In this document: positions 1-5,018 of the stretch, one piece after another
Layout of the letters: every line of letters begins with the position of its first letter
Numbering within the stretch: position 1 is the stretch's first letter
DNA from: an uncultured Opitutia bacterium
GTDB taxonomy: Bacteria; Verrucomicrobiota; Verrucomicrobiia; Opitutales; UBA953
Direction: 5' to 3'
Assembly (NCBI GenBank): GCA_937874455.1
Contig: CALNBE010000028.1
Location: forward strand, 1 to 5,018
Length of the DNA stretch: 5,018 nt
Program-made: the position numbers and the translations under genes
Notes under the pieces: model-generated
What the model was told of the DNA's origin: nothing
Database searches by the model: none
What the model saw: only the letters and a program-made list of their open reading frames with translations

Positions 1-1218
1 CACCAGGAAAATGGCTTCCTCGCCGAGGAGGGCCCCAACTCGCTCATGCTGGAGGACGACGGTACCGAGACTTTCCTCCGCCAGCTCGGCTTGGTGCCGC
101 AGGAGGCCGATCCCGCCGCCAAAAAACGCTTCCTCCTCTGCCACGGCAAGGTCGTCCCCGCACCCGCCAATCCCTTCTCCGCCCTCACCACACCACTGCT
201 CAGCCTGCCCGGCAAACTTCGCATCCTCCTCGAACCTCTCGCCGCCAAGGCCCCCGTCGCGGAGGAAAGCGTCGCCGCCTTCGCCCGCCGCCGTCTCGGC
301 ACCGAGGTGGTGCCGCGCCTCATCGACCCGATGATCGCCGGAGTCTTTGCCGGCGACCCGGAGAAACTTTCCCTCCGCCACGCACTGCCCCGGCTCCATG
401 AGATGGAGCAAACCTACGGCTCCCTGCTGCGCGCCGGACTGGCCAAACGCCGCGCCGCGCCGCGCCGCCGTATCGCCAATTTCCCTCGCGGCATGCGCGA
501 AATGCCCGACGCCATGGCGCGCTTTCTCGGGCCGCAACGCATTTCCTCCCAGAGCGAAATCCTCCGCCTCGAATGCGCCGACGACGGCTGGGCCGTGAGC
601 TGGCGGCAGGAGGAAAAAATCCGCCGCGCCCGCGCCCGCGCCTTGGTCGTCGCCATTCCGCCGCGCCACTGGCAGTCCCTGCCCCTGCCATCCGGTTTGC
701 TCCGCCACCTCCGCCCCTGGCACGCGCTGCCCGCGCCGCCGGTCACCGTGCTCTCCCTCGGGTTCCACCGCGACCAAATCCGCCATCCGCTCGACGGCTT
801 CGGCATGCTCATCCCGGCCTGCGAGCGCCGCCACATTCTCGGGACGCTTTTTCCTTCCAGCCTTTTCTCCGGTCGCGCGCCGGAGGGTCACGTGCTGCTC
901 ACCAGTTTCCTCGGCGGCTGCCGCCAGCCCGAAATCACCAGCCTCTCCCCCGGGGATCAGCGGGAGCTGGTGCATGGCGAACTCGCCGACTTGCTGGGCA
1001 TTTCCGGCGAGCCGGTTTTTTCCCGCATCCGCGCCTGGCCCCGCGCCATCCCCCAGTACAACCTCGGCTACGGACGCCTCGCCGCGCTGCTCGACGAGGC
1101 CGAGCGCGACTGCTCCCATTTGTATTTTTGCGGCAATTACCGGGGCGGCATCTCCGTCCCCAAAACCATCCGCAACGCGCTTTCCTGCTCGGAGAAAATC
1201 CTCTCCGAGCTGCGCTGA
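1..1218 (+). CDS. hemY: Protoporphyrinogen oxidase, HemY type (5' truncated by window)
   Basis: This FAD-dependent enzyme oxidises protoporphyrinogen IX (or coproporphyrinogen III in CgoX-type relatives) late in heme synthesis, usually at the membrane face. The frame is open from base 1; an internal ATG at 46 is not the true start, because the codons before it read NGFLAEEGPNSL, a conserved block of the family lying after the FAD-binding GxGxxG, which must be upstream of the window. Counting from the ATG at 46, the family hallmarks are DPMIAGVFAGDPEKLSLR (about 94-111), HEMEQTYGSLLR (about 117-128), HPLDGFGMLIP with ILGTLFPSSLF in the middle, and the C-terminal FAD-contacting block YFCGNYRGGISVPKTI. 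The 405 visible residues suggest a full length near 450. Gene symbols vary: some pipelines call this family hemG, which in E. coli is an unrelated flavodoxin-like protein. It converges with the GH130-like gene. The family call is firm; protoporphyrinogen versus coproporphyrinogen substrate is not decided here. Confidence 0.93.
   Translation, partial: HQENGFLAEEGPNSLMLEDDGTETFLRQLGLVPQEADPAAKKRFLLCHGKVVPAPANPFSALTTPLLSLPGKLRILLEPLAAKAPVAEESVAAFARRRLGTEVVPRLIDPMIAGVFAGDPEKLSLRHALPRLHEMEQTYGSLLRAGLAKRRAAPRRRIANFPRGMREMPDAMARFLGPQRISSQSEILRLECADDGWAVSWRQEEKIRRARARALVVAIPPRHWQSLPLPSGLLRHLRPWHALPAPPVTVLSLGFHRDQIRHPLDGFGMLIPACERRHILGTLFPSSLFSGRAPEGHVLLTSFLGGCRQPEITSLSPGDQRELVHGELADLLGISGEPVFSRIRAWPRAIPQYNLGYGRLAALLDEAERDCSHLYFCGNYRGGISVPKTIRNALSCSEKILSELR
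448..470 (+). repeat. Short tandem repeat, CGCCG x4 plus partial
   Basis: Four exact tandem copies of the 5-mer CGCCG (448-467) are followed by CCG, inside the oxidase gene. They encode the basic stretch RRAAPRRR in the poorly conserved segment after the GSLLR motif. The unit is not a multiple of three, so gain or loss of a copy would shift the frame. With only four copies in GC-rich DNA it may simply be compositional. Confidence 0.5.
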
Positions 1219-1235
1219 GCGCACCGCCAAAGCAA

Positions 1236-1271
1236 AAAAAATCCCGCTCCGGATTGGGAACGGGATTTTTT
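1236..1271. terminator. Bidirectional intrinsic terminator between convergent genes
   Basis: The arms AAAAAATCCCG (1236-1246) and CGGGATTTTTT (1261-1271) are perfect reverse complements around a 14-nt loop, in which TCC and GGG can extend the stem. Read on +, the stem ends in a run of six T, 18 nt after the oxidase stop. Read on -, the A run at 1234-1241 becomes a run of eight T, about 15 nt after the stop of the GH130-like gene. One hairpin can therefore end both convergent transcripts. It fills most of the 67-nt gap between the two genes. Confidence 0.88.
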
Positions 1272-1285
1272 CGGCGAAGGAAATT

Positions 1286-2446
1286 TTACTTCCGCACTGG
1301 CAACGGATCGCCCAGGGCGGGCTTCGCCGGATCGTAAACCGCCACGCCGACCAGCGAGTCCGCGCAACCGTAGTAGAGGAACCACTTCTTGTTGTGGTAG
1401 GCGAGGCCTTCCACAAACACCGTGCCGTCCACATACTGGCCGCTCTTCTCAAAGGCGTCCATCGGGCGCAGGAAGGGCGAATCCAGTCGCGCGATGGGGC
1501 GCAGGGGATTTTTTGCATCAAACAACACCTGGCCGGCGCAATAGGCGTTCCGCGCGAAACGCTCGTCGCCGTCCTTCCCCGAGGCGTTCTTGCCGTTGTA
1601 AATCAAAACAATGCCCCGATCCGTCAGCACCGCCGGGGGGCCGCACTCGGTCAGGGTGCTGTCAAAAAACCCTTTCCGGGGTTTGATCAGCGGCACCAGA
1701 TTTCCCCAAGTGTCCACCACCGGAATCCAGTTGACCAGGTCGGCGGAGGTCGCCGCGTAAACCGCATCCTCGCCCCAGTACATGAAATACTCGCCGTTGA
1801 TTTTTGCGATCACCTGCTTGCCGTCCTTGACGGTGGTGACGATCGAAGCGGACTTGCTCCACATGTTGTGGAACTTGCCGTTGTGCGCCTTCTGGAAAAT
1901 CGGCCCGTGCTTGGTCCACTTGATCAGGTCGCGCGAGGTCGCCACGCCCAACCGGGCATTTTTCTGGTTCCACTGCGTGTAAAACATCACGTAGGTGCCG
2001 TCCTCGGTCACTGCGATCCGCGGGTCTTCCGATCCACCCGGCCACTCCAAGTCATACTGCGAATCCTTGTCGGGGAAAAACACCGGCTTGTCCTTGCGGG
2101 TGAAATGAATGCCGTCGCGACTTTCCGCATAACCCAGACGCGAGGTCCGCTTGCCCAACCCCTTGGCCAGCTTGTCCTCCGCGCGGTACAGCACCACAAT
2201 CTTGCCGTCCTTGACCGTCGCGGCCGGATTGAAAGTGTCGTTCGATTCCCACTGCACCACCTTGCCGCTGGCCGGGCAATTAAAGGTCGAATCCTCCTTC
2301 GGTGCAATCACCGGATTCACTCCCTGCGGGCGAACAAACCCGCCAAAAGCCCAGTCCGGCAAATGGTTAGGAATCATTTCCGCCGCACTCAACAGCGCGG
2401 TGCCAGCACCCACCAACAGCAGCCCGGCGCAAAGCATCTTTTTCAT
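1286..2446 (-). CDS. Secreted GH130/GH43-like beta-propeller glycosidase or phosphorylase
   Basis: This is probably a carbohydrate-active enzyme of the GH130-like five-bladed beta-propeller group, whose characterised members are mostly beta-mannoside phosphorylases and hydrolases. From the chosen start the protein has 386 residues. It opens with a signal peptide (MKKMLCAGLLLVGAGTALLSAAE), so it acts outside the cytoplasm; this favours hydrolysis over phosphorolysis, though that is inference. Propeller motifs in order are FNPAA (72-76), LYRAED (86-91), GGSEDPRI (137-144, whose Asp matches the family's conserved catalytic-region Asp), MFYTQWN, TECGPPAV, SPFLRP, and FVEGLAYHNKKWFLYYGCADSLVGVAVYDP-type sequence near the C-terminus. 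The ATG at 2446 is preferred because it begins the signal peptide; in-frame ATGs at 2461 and 2473 would add 5 or 9 residues. None has a Shine-Dalgarno sequence. Base composition is visibly less GC-rich than the flanking genes, and the window's recurrent 10-mer is absent. Exact substrate and reaction cannot be read from sequence. Confidence 0.82.
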   Translation of the reverse strand: MKKMLCAGLLLVGAGTALLSAAEMIPNHLPDWAFGGFVRPQGVNPVIAPKEDSTFNCPASGKVVQWESNDTFNPAATVKDGKIVVLYRAEDKLAKGLGKRTSRLGYAESRDGIHFTRKDKPVFFPDKDSQYDLEWPGGSEDPRIAVTEDGTYVMFYTQWNQKNARLGVATSRDLIKWTKHGPIFQKAHNGKFHNMWSKSASIVTTVKDGKQVIAKINGEYFMYWGEDAVYAATSADLVNWIPVVDTWGNLVPLIKPRKGFFDSTLTECGPPAVLTDRGIVLIYNGKNASGKDGDERFARNAYCAGQVLFDAKNPLRPIARLDSPFLRPMDAFEKSGQYVDGTVFVEGLAYHNKKWFLYYGCADSLVGVAVYDPAKPALGDPLPVRK

Positions 2447-2476
2447 TGGAGTATGAAGCATAGAATTGATCATCTG

Positions 2477-2521
2477 TTAAATAAACAAAAGTCCGGCAAG
2501 CTCATTTCCTCCTTCGTCCAT
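2477..2521 (-). CDS. Possible leader peptide/uORF, 14 codons, before the GH130-like gene
   Basis: The ATG at 2521-2519 is preceded by GGAGG with a 6-nt spacer (GCGGAGGAAAATT then ATG), the only well-placed Shine-Dalgarno at any start in the window. The peptide would be MDEGGNELAGLLFI, ending in TAA just 3 nt before the most upstream ATG of the GH130-like gene. It could couple translation to that gene, which has no Shine-Dalgarno of its own. The SD here is also a copy of the recurrent 10-mer, so its presence may be coincidental. The peptide has no run of a single amino acid typical of attenuators. Confidence 0.22.
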   Translation of the reverse strand: MDEGGNELAGLLFI

Positions 2522-2532
2522 AATTTTCCTCC

Positions 2533-2553
2533 GCGCCAAAAAAATTCTGGCGC
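2533..2553. repeat. Inverted repeat GCGCCA-N9-TGGCGC
   Basis: GCGCCA (2533-2538) and TGGCGC (2548-2553) are perfect 6-bp reverse complements around the A-rich spacer AAAAAATTC. The left arm overlaps the end of a 10-mer copy at 2525-2534. It may be an operator half-site pair or a small hairpin in the leader of the GH130-like transcript. Confidence 0.35.
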
Positions 2554-2589
2554 AACCATTTCCTTTGCCTGCCGCAAAAAACAGAAAAA

Positions 2590-2603
2590 CGGCTGGAAAG
2601 CCG
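2590..2603. repeat. Small hairpin CGGCT-GGAA-AGCCG
   Basis: A perfect 5-bp stem closes a GGAA tetraloop, with arms at 2590-2594 and 2599-2603, in the lysA upstream region. It has no T run on the + strand, so it is not an intrinsic terminator. It could be a leader RNA hairpin or chance. Confidence 0.3.
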
Positions 2604-2610
2604 CCGTCGC

Positions 2611-2625
2611 TTGCACAAGGTGCAA
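2611..2625. promoter_or_regulatory. Candidate operator palindrome TTGCAC-AAG-GTGCAA
   Basis: A perfect 6+3+6 palindrome (2611-2625) ends 17 nt before the lysA ATG. Its odd-centred 15-bp form and its position just before a biosynthetic gene fit a dimeric repressor site or a short leader hairpin. No cognate regulator is encoded in the window, and the regulator family cannot be assigned. Confidence 0.4.
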
Positions 2626-2642
2626 CCCTTCTTTTTCCCAGC

Positions 2643-3905
2643 ATGGAACCGACGCGCCTCCTTTCCTCCGCCCTCGCCCGACAAATCGCCGCCGATTTCG
2701 GCACCCCCGTTTACGTTTACGATCAGACCGCCCTCGAACAGCAGGCTCGCGCCGCACTCGCCTTCCCCAACGCCTTCGGCCTCACCGCCCGTTTCGCCAT
2801 GAAGGCACTGCCGAACGCCGCCATCCTCCGCACCTTCGACCGCGCGGGGCTGCACTTCGACGCCAGCTCGGGCTACGAGGCCTGGCGCGCCATCAAGGCG
2901 GGTGTCGCCGCGGAGAAAATTTCCCTCAGCACCCAGGAGCTGCCCGCCGACTTCGCCGCGCTCTGGAACGCGGGCATCACCGTCAACGCCTGCTCCCTCC
3001 ACCAACTCGACACCATCGGCAAACTTTTCCCCGGCGCCGCCATCGGCGTCCGCTTCAACCCGGGCCAGGGTTCCGGCGGCACCGGCAAAACCAATGTCGG
3101 CGGCCCCGACGCTTCCTTCGGCATCTGGCACGAACACCTGCCCGCCGTGCAGGAAATCGCCGCCCGCCACCAGTTGCGCATCGTCCGCATCCACACCCAT
3201 ATCGGCTCCGGCAGCGATCCGCTGGTCTGGCAGCAGGTCTCCCGCCTCAGCCTCGATCTCACCCGCCACTTCCCCGAGGTCACCACACTCAACCTGGGCG
3301 GGGGCTATAAGGTGGCCCGCGTCGCGGAGGAAAAAGGCACCGACCTGCAAACCGTCGGCGCGCCAATCAAGGAGGCTTTTGCAAAACTCGCGGAGGAAAC
3401 TGGCCGCCAGCTCCATCTCGAAATTGAGCCGGGCACCTTCCTCGTCGCCAACTGCGGCGCCCTGCTCGCCCGCGTGCAGGACGTGGTTGACACCGGTGCC
3501 CAAGGCCGCCGTTTCCTCAAACTCGACACCGGCATGACCGAGCTGCTCCGCCCGTCGCTCTACGGCGCGCAACACCCGATTTTCCTCTTCCCGGGAAACG
3601 ACACCGGACGCCGCCAGGACTACGTCGTCGTGGGCCACTGCTGCGAGTCCGGCGACCTCGTCACTTGTGCGCCGGGCGAGCCCGAAACCATTTCCTCCCG
3701 CAACCTTCCCGAGACCGCCATCGGCGACCTCTGCCTAATCGGCGGCACCGGTGCCTACTGCTCCGCCATGAGCACCAAAAACTACAACAGCTTCCCCGAG
3801 GCCGCCGAGGTGCTGGTTGACACCTCCTCCCAGCCACACCTCATCCGTCGCCGCCAAACCTTGGAGCAAATCACCCAAAACGAAATCCTCCCCGCGGGAT
3901 TTTGA
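2643..3905 (+). CDS. lysA: Diaminopimelate decarboxylase
   Basis: This PLP enzyme decarboxylates meso-diaminopimelate to L-lysine, the last step of lysine synthesis, in the cytoplasm, as a fold III (alanine racemase-like barrel) dimer. The 420 residues match the usual LysA length. Motifs in order: PLP-binding lysine in RFAMKALPN (K54), HTHIGSGSD (184-192, cofactor stacking region), the phosphate-binding glycines NLGGG (217-221), EPGTFLVAN (262-270), the CESGD signature (334-338) that supplies the active-site cysteine from the partner subunit, and AYCSAMSTKNYNS (371-383) with the PLP-contacting tyrosine. The ATG at 2643 is chosen because the homologous region begins just after it; an upstream in-frame TTG at 2565 would add 26 residues without family likeness. 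No Shine-Dalgarno precedes it. The next gene starts 19 nt downstream, so the two are probably co-transcribed. CESGD makes ornithine/arginine decarboxylase less likely. Confidence 0.93.
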   Translation: MEPTRLLSSALARQIAADFGTPVYVYDQTALEQQARAALAFPNAFGLTARFAMKALPNAAILRTFDRAGLHFDASSGYEAWRAIKAGVAAEKISLSTQELPADFAALWNAGITVNACSLHQLDTIGKLFPGAAIGVRFNPGQGSGGTGKTNVGGPDASFGIWHEHLPAVQEIAARHQLRIVRIHTHIGSGSDPLVWQQVSRLSLDLTRHFPEVTTLNLGGGYKVARVAEEKGTDLQTVGAPIKEAFAKLAEETGRQLHLEIEPGTFLVANCGALLARVQDVVDTGAQGRRFLKLDTGMTELLRPSLYGAQHPIFLFPGNDTGRRQDYVVVGHCCESGDLVTCAPGEPETISSRNLPETAIGDLCLIGGTGAYCSAMSTKNYNSFPEAAEVLVDTSSQPHLIRRRQTLEQITQNEILPAGF

Positions 3906-3915
3906 TTTCCTCCGC
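3906..3915 (+). repeat. Intergenic copy of the recurrent 10-mer TTTCCTCCGC
   Basis: This copy begins immediately after the lysA stop codon and fills half of the 19-nt gap before the next ATG. As it lies outside any codon context, it cannot be explained by codon choice. On the + strand it is the complement of a Shine-Dalgarno-like sequence, so it does not serve as a ribosome binding site for the downstream gene. Confidence 0.7.
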
Positions 3916-3924
3916 GCCTTTTCC

Positions 3925-5007
3925 ATGTCGTTCCTCCGTCATCATCCCGTTGGCGCCCGCATTCCCGGCAGCCAGCATTCCGTGGTGGTCAGTCTGCCCG
4001 CCATGGCCGATGTCATCGGCTACGAGGAGCGTCGTCCTGACACCATGCGCGCCGTGCAAACCGGCTACCCGCGCTTCATCCGCCACCCTTTTCTCCTCGC
4101 CGCGACGCAACAGGCCGCGGAGGAAAAAGCCCTGAATCCGTCCGCCTGCCTGCCGGTCGCCTCCGTCGCCGCCGCAAAACAAATCGCCCAATTTCTCCCC
4201 GCCGCCACCGCCCGCATCCTGCCCGTTGACGACTGGGCGCTGCTGCAAATTTCCGCGGAGGAAAATCTCGCCGAACGCGCCGGAAAACTGATCCAGCACC
4301 TCGGCGTCACCCTGCCCACCCGCCAGGCCGAGGGCTGGCTGGTCGCGCAAGGGAAATTACCGCAAGCCGAACCGGAAAAACTTTTCTCCGGCGACGCCGA
4401 CGCCCGCGTCCGGCAGGCGCTCGCGCCGCTGCTCGCCCCGGTTTGCGCCGCCGACATTTTCCTTTGCAACTCCGGCATGAACGCCGTTTACGCCGCCATC
4501 GAGGCGGTGCGCGCCGTCCAGCGTCCGCGCGGTCGCAATATCTGGCTCCAGCTCGGCTGGCTCTACACCGACACCACCGCCATCTTCCAAAAATGCCTCG
4601 GCGCGGAGGAAATTTTCCTCCTCCAAGAAAACGCCCCCGACCGCGCCGCGCTGGAGAAAATTTTCGCCGAACACGGCGACCGCCTTGCCGGAATTATTAC
4701 CGAAGCCCCGACCAATCCCCTGCTGCAAACCGCCGATCTGGAATGGCTCGCCGCCACCGCCCACCGCCATGGCGCACTTTGCATCGTCGATCCCTCCGCC
4801 GCCGGCCTGATCAACGTCGATGTCCTGCCTTTCGCCGACCTCGTCGTCACCAGCCTGACCAAATACGCGGGCCACTGCGGCGACATCCTGCTGGGATGCA
4901 TCGCCGCCAATCCGGCCTCGCCCGATTGCGCCGCATTGCAAACGGCACTCGCCGCCGCCTACACTCCGGCCTACGCCCGCGACCTCGCCCGGCTCGCCGG
5001 AGTGTAG
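3925..5007 (+). CDS. Cystathionine gamma-synthase-like PLP enzyme, 3' end probably artefactual
   Basis: A member of the Cys/Met metabolism PLP-dependent family (fold I; MetB, MetC, MetZ relatives), which makes or breaks thioether bonds such as cystathionine in the cytoplasm. Visible motifs: CNSGMNAVYA (181-190, PLP phosphate site), LYTDTT (213-218, in place of the usual LYGGT), TEAPTNPLLQ (259-268), DPSAAG (289-294, PLP-nitrogen Asp) and SLTKYAGHCGD (310-320) with the Schiff-base lysine K313. The first 140 residues are longer than in E. coli MetB and include SVVVSLPAMADVIGYEE and QTGYPRF, resembling the N-terminal part of fungal Str2/met-7-type cystathionine gamma-synthases. Only 47 residues follow K313, against about 188 in E. 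coli MetB, and the stop lies inside an inverted repeat that ends the window, so the true gene very likely continues. Start at 3925 chosen because it follows lysA by 19 nt. Exact reaction not determined. Confidence 0.85.
   Translation: MSFLRHHPVGARIPGSQHSVVVSLPAMADVIGYEERRPDTMRAVQTGYPRFIRHPFLLAATQQAAEEKALNPSACLPVASVAAAKQIAQFLPAATARILPVDDWALLQISAEENLAERAGKLIQHLGVTLPTRQAEGWLVAQGKLPQAEPEKLFSGDADARVRQALAPLLAPVCAADIFLCNSGMNAVYAAIEAVRAVQRPRGRNIWLQLGWLYTDTTAIFQKCLGAEEIFLLQENAPDRAALEKIFAEHGDRLAGIITEAPTNPLLQTADLEWLAATAHRHGALCIVDPSAAGLINVDVLPFADLVVTSLTKYAGHCGDILLGCIAANPASPDCAALQTALAAAYTPAYARDLARLAGV
4605..4621. repeat. Palindrome of two opposed motif cores, GGAGGAAA-T-TTTCCTCC
   Basis: Two perfect 8-bp cores of the recurrent word meet head to head with one central T, inside the Cys/Met enzyme gene (coding for EEIFLL). 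The left half is part of the full 10-mer at 4603-4612. It forms a perfect 17-bp interrupted palindrome. Confidence 0.7.
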
Positions 5008-5018
5008 GCGGCGGCGAG
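4948..5018. repeat. Perfect 23-bp inverted repeat at the window end (fold-back)
   Basis: The arm at 4948-4970 (begins CTCGCCGCCGCC, ends ACTCCGGC) is the exact reverse complement of 4996-5018, the last 23 bases of the window. The spacer is 25 nt (4971-4995). The left arm codes for family-like protein (LAAAYTPA), while the right arm contributes only GV and then TAG, that stop being the complement of the CTA at 4959-4961. The right arm is therefore best read as the opposite strand of the same gene joined by fold-back. A genuine terminator stem is less likely, as no T run follows in the window. Confidence 0.85.

Larger units (their letters stand above)
2447..2642. promoter_or_regulatory. Divergent control region between GH130-like gene and lysA
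   Basis: This 196-nt gap separates two divergent starts, so it must hold promoters for both directions. It is richer in A and T runs than its surroundings. No convincing -35/-10 pair was found on either strand. It contains three short inverted repeats (2533-2553, 2590-2603, 2611-2625) and two copies of the TTTCCTCC core, at 2505 and 2525, exactly 20 bp apart. No known riboswitch fold was recognised upstream of lysA. Confidence 0.6.
72..4612. repeat. Dispersed 10-mer GCGGAGGAAA / TTTCCTCCGC, ten copies
   Basis: Exact copies as GCGGAGGAAA lie at 259-268, 3324-3333, 3390-3399, 4117-4126, 4255-4264 and 4603-4612; as TTTCCTCCGC at 72-81, 2525-2534, 2662-2671 and 3906-3915. Further copies of only the 8-nt core are at 542-549, 609-616, 2505-2512, 3691-3698 and 4614-4621. 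All six forward copies are read as Ala-Glu-Glu, but the complementary copies fall in a different reading register or in intergenic DNA. None lies in the GH130-like gene. Confidence 0.8.

Noticed and set aside
2590..2625. Lysine or other riboswitch before lysA
   Set aside because: Only two tiny hairpins are visible; there is no extended conserved fold and the leader is too short for a lysine riboswitch.
2565..2642. Upstream TTG start extending lysA by 26 residues
   Set aside because: The added residues (starting PAAKNRKTAGK) have no family likeness, no SD precedes the TTG, and the segment contains hairpins better explained as leader DNA.
974..3310. Very long open frame (778 codons) on + crossing three genes
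   Set aside because: It runs through the oxidase 3' end, antisense to the GH130-like gene and into lysA in a wrong frame. Its Pro/Arg/His-rich translation matches no family; it is a shadow of GC-rich codon bias.
2502..3638. Long open frame (378 codons) antisense to lysA
   Set aside because: It mirrors the third-position GC bias of lysA and has a low-complexity Gly/Ala/Glu-rich translation. All LysA motifs are intact on the + strand.
3817..3924. Upstream TTG start for the Cys/Met enzyme, overlapping the end of lysA
   Set aside because: The extra 36 residues are the out-of-frame lysA 3' end; ATG at 3925 gives normal operon spacing and begins family-like sequence.
4948..5018. Intrinsic terminator or IS end at the right edge
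   Set aside because: No T run follows in the window and no transposase is present. The left arm lies within conserved coding sequence, so fold-back is the better reading.

Overview
The window is GC-rich, about two thirds G+C by eye. It carries four protein-coding genes of ordinary bacterial type, two of them incomplete at the window edges. No RNA gene, CRISPR array or insertion sequence is visible. The combination suggests a high-GC member of the Verrucomicrobiota/PVC group: a HemY-type protoporphyrinogen oxidase, a LysA with slightly divergent motifs, a secreted GH130-like beta-propeller enzyme, and a cystathionine gamma-synthase relative with a long fungal-like N-terminus. That placement is an inference with low to moderate confidence.

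Layout. Positions 1-1218 (+) hold the 3' part of a protoporphyrinogen oxidase gene. A hairpin with A and T runs at 1236-1271 can act as a bidirectional terminator for this gene and for the convergent gene at 1286-2446 (-), which encodes an exported GH130/GH43-like five-bladed propeller enzyme. A divergent control region of about 200 bp (2447-2642) holds three short inverted repeats and a possible 14-codon leader ORF in front of the GH130-like gene. lysA (2643-3905, +) follows. After 19 nt comes a PLP-dependent enzyme of the Cys/Met metabolism family (3925 to the window end, +). These last two look like one operon for aspartate-family amino acids (lysine and sulfur amino acids).

Two things stand out beyond the genes. 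First, the 10-mer GCGGAGGAAA or its complement TTTCCTCCGC occurs ten times in 5 kb, on both strands, in three genes and in both short gaps flanking lysA, yet never in the GH130-like gene. This looks like a genome-wide signature word, such as a DNA-uptake-like or segregation/recombination motif, and may mark the GH130-like gene as having a different history. Second, the window ends in a perfect 23-bp inverted repeat with a 25-nt spacer. Its right arm supplies the stop codon that cuts the Cys/Met enzyme short by well over 100 residues, so the apparent end of that gene is probably a fold-back chimera or assembly artefact.
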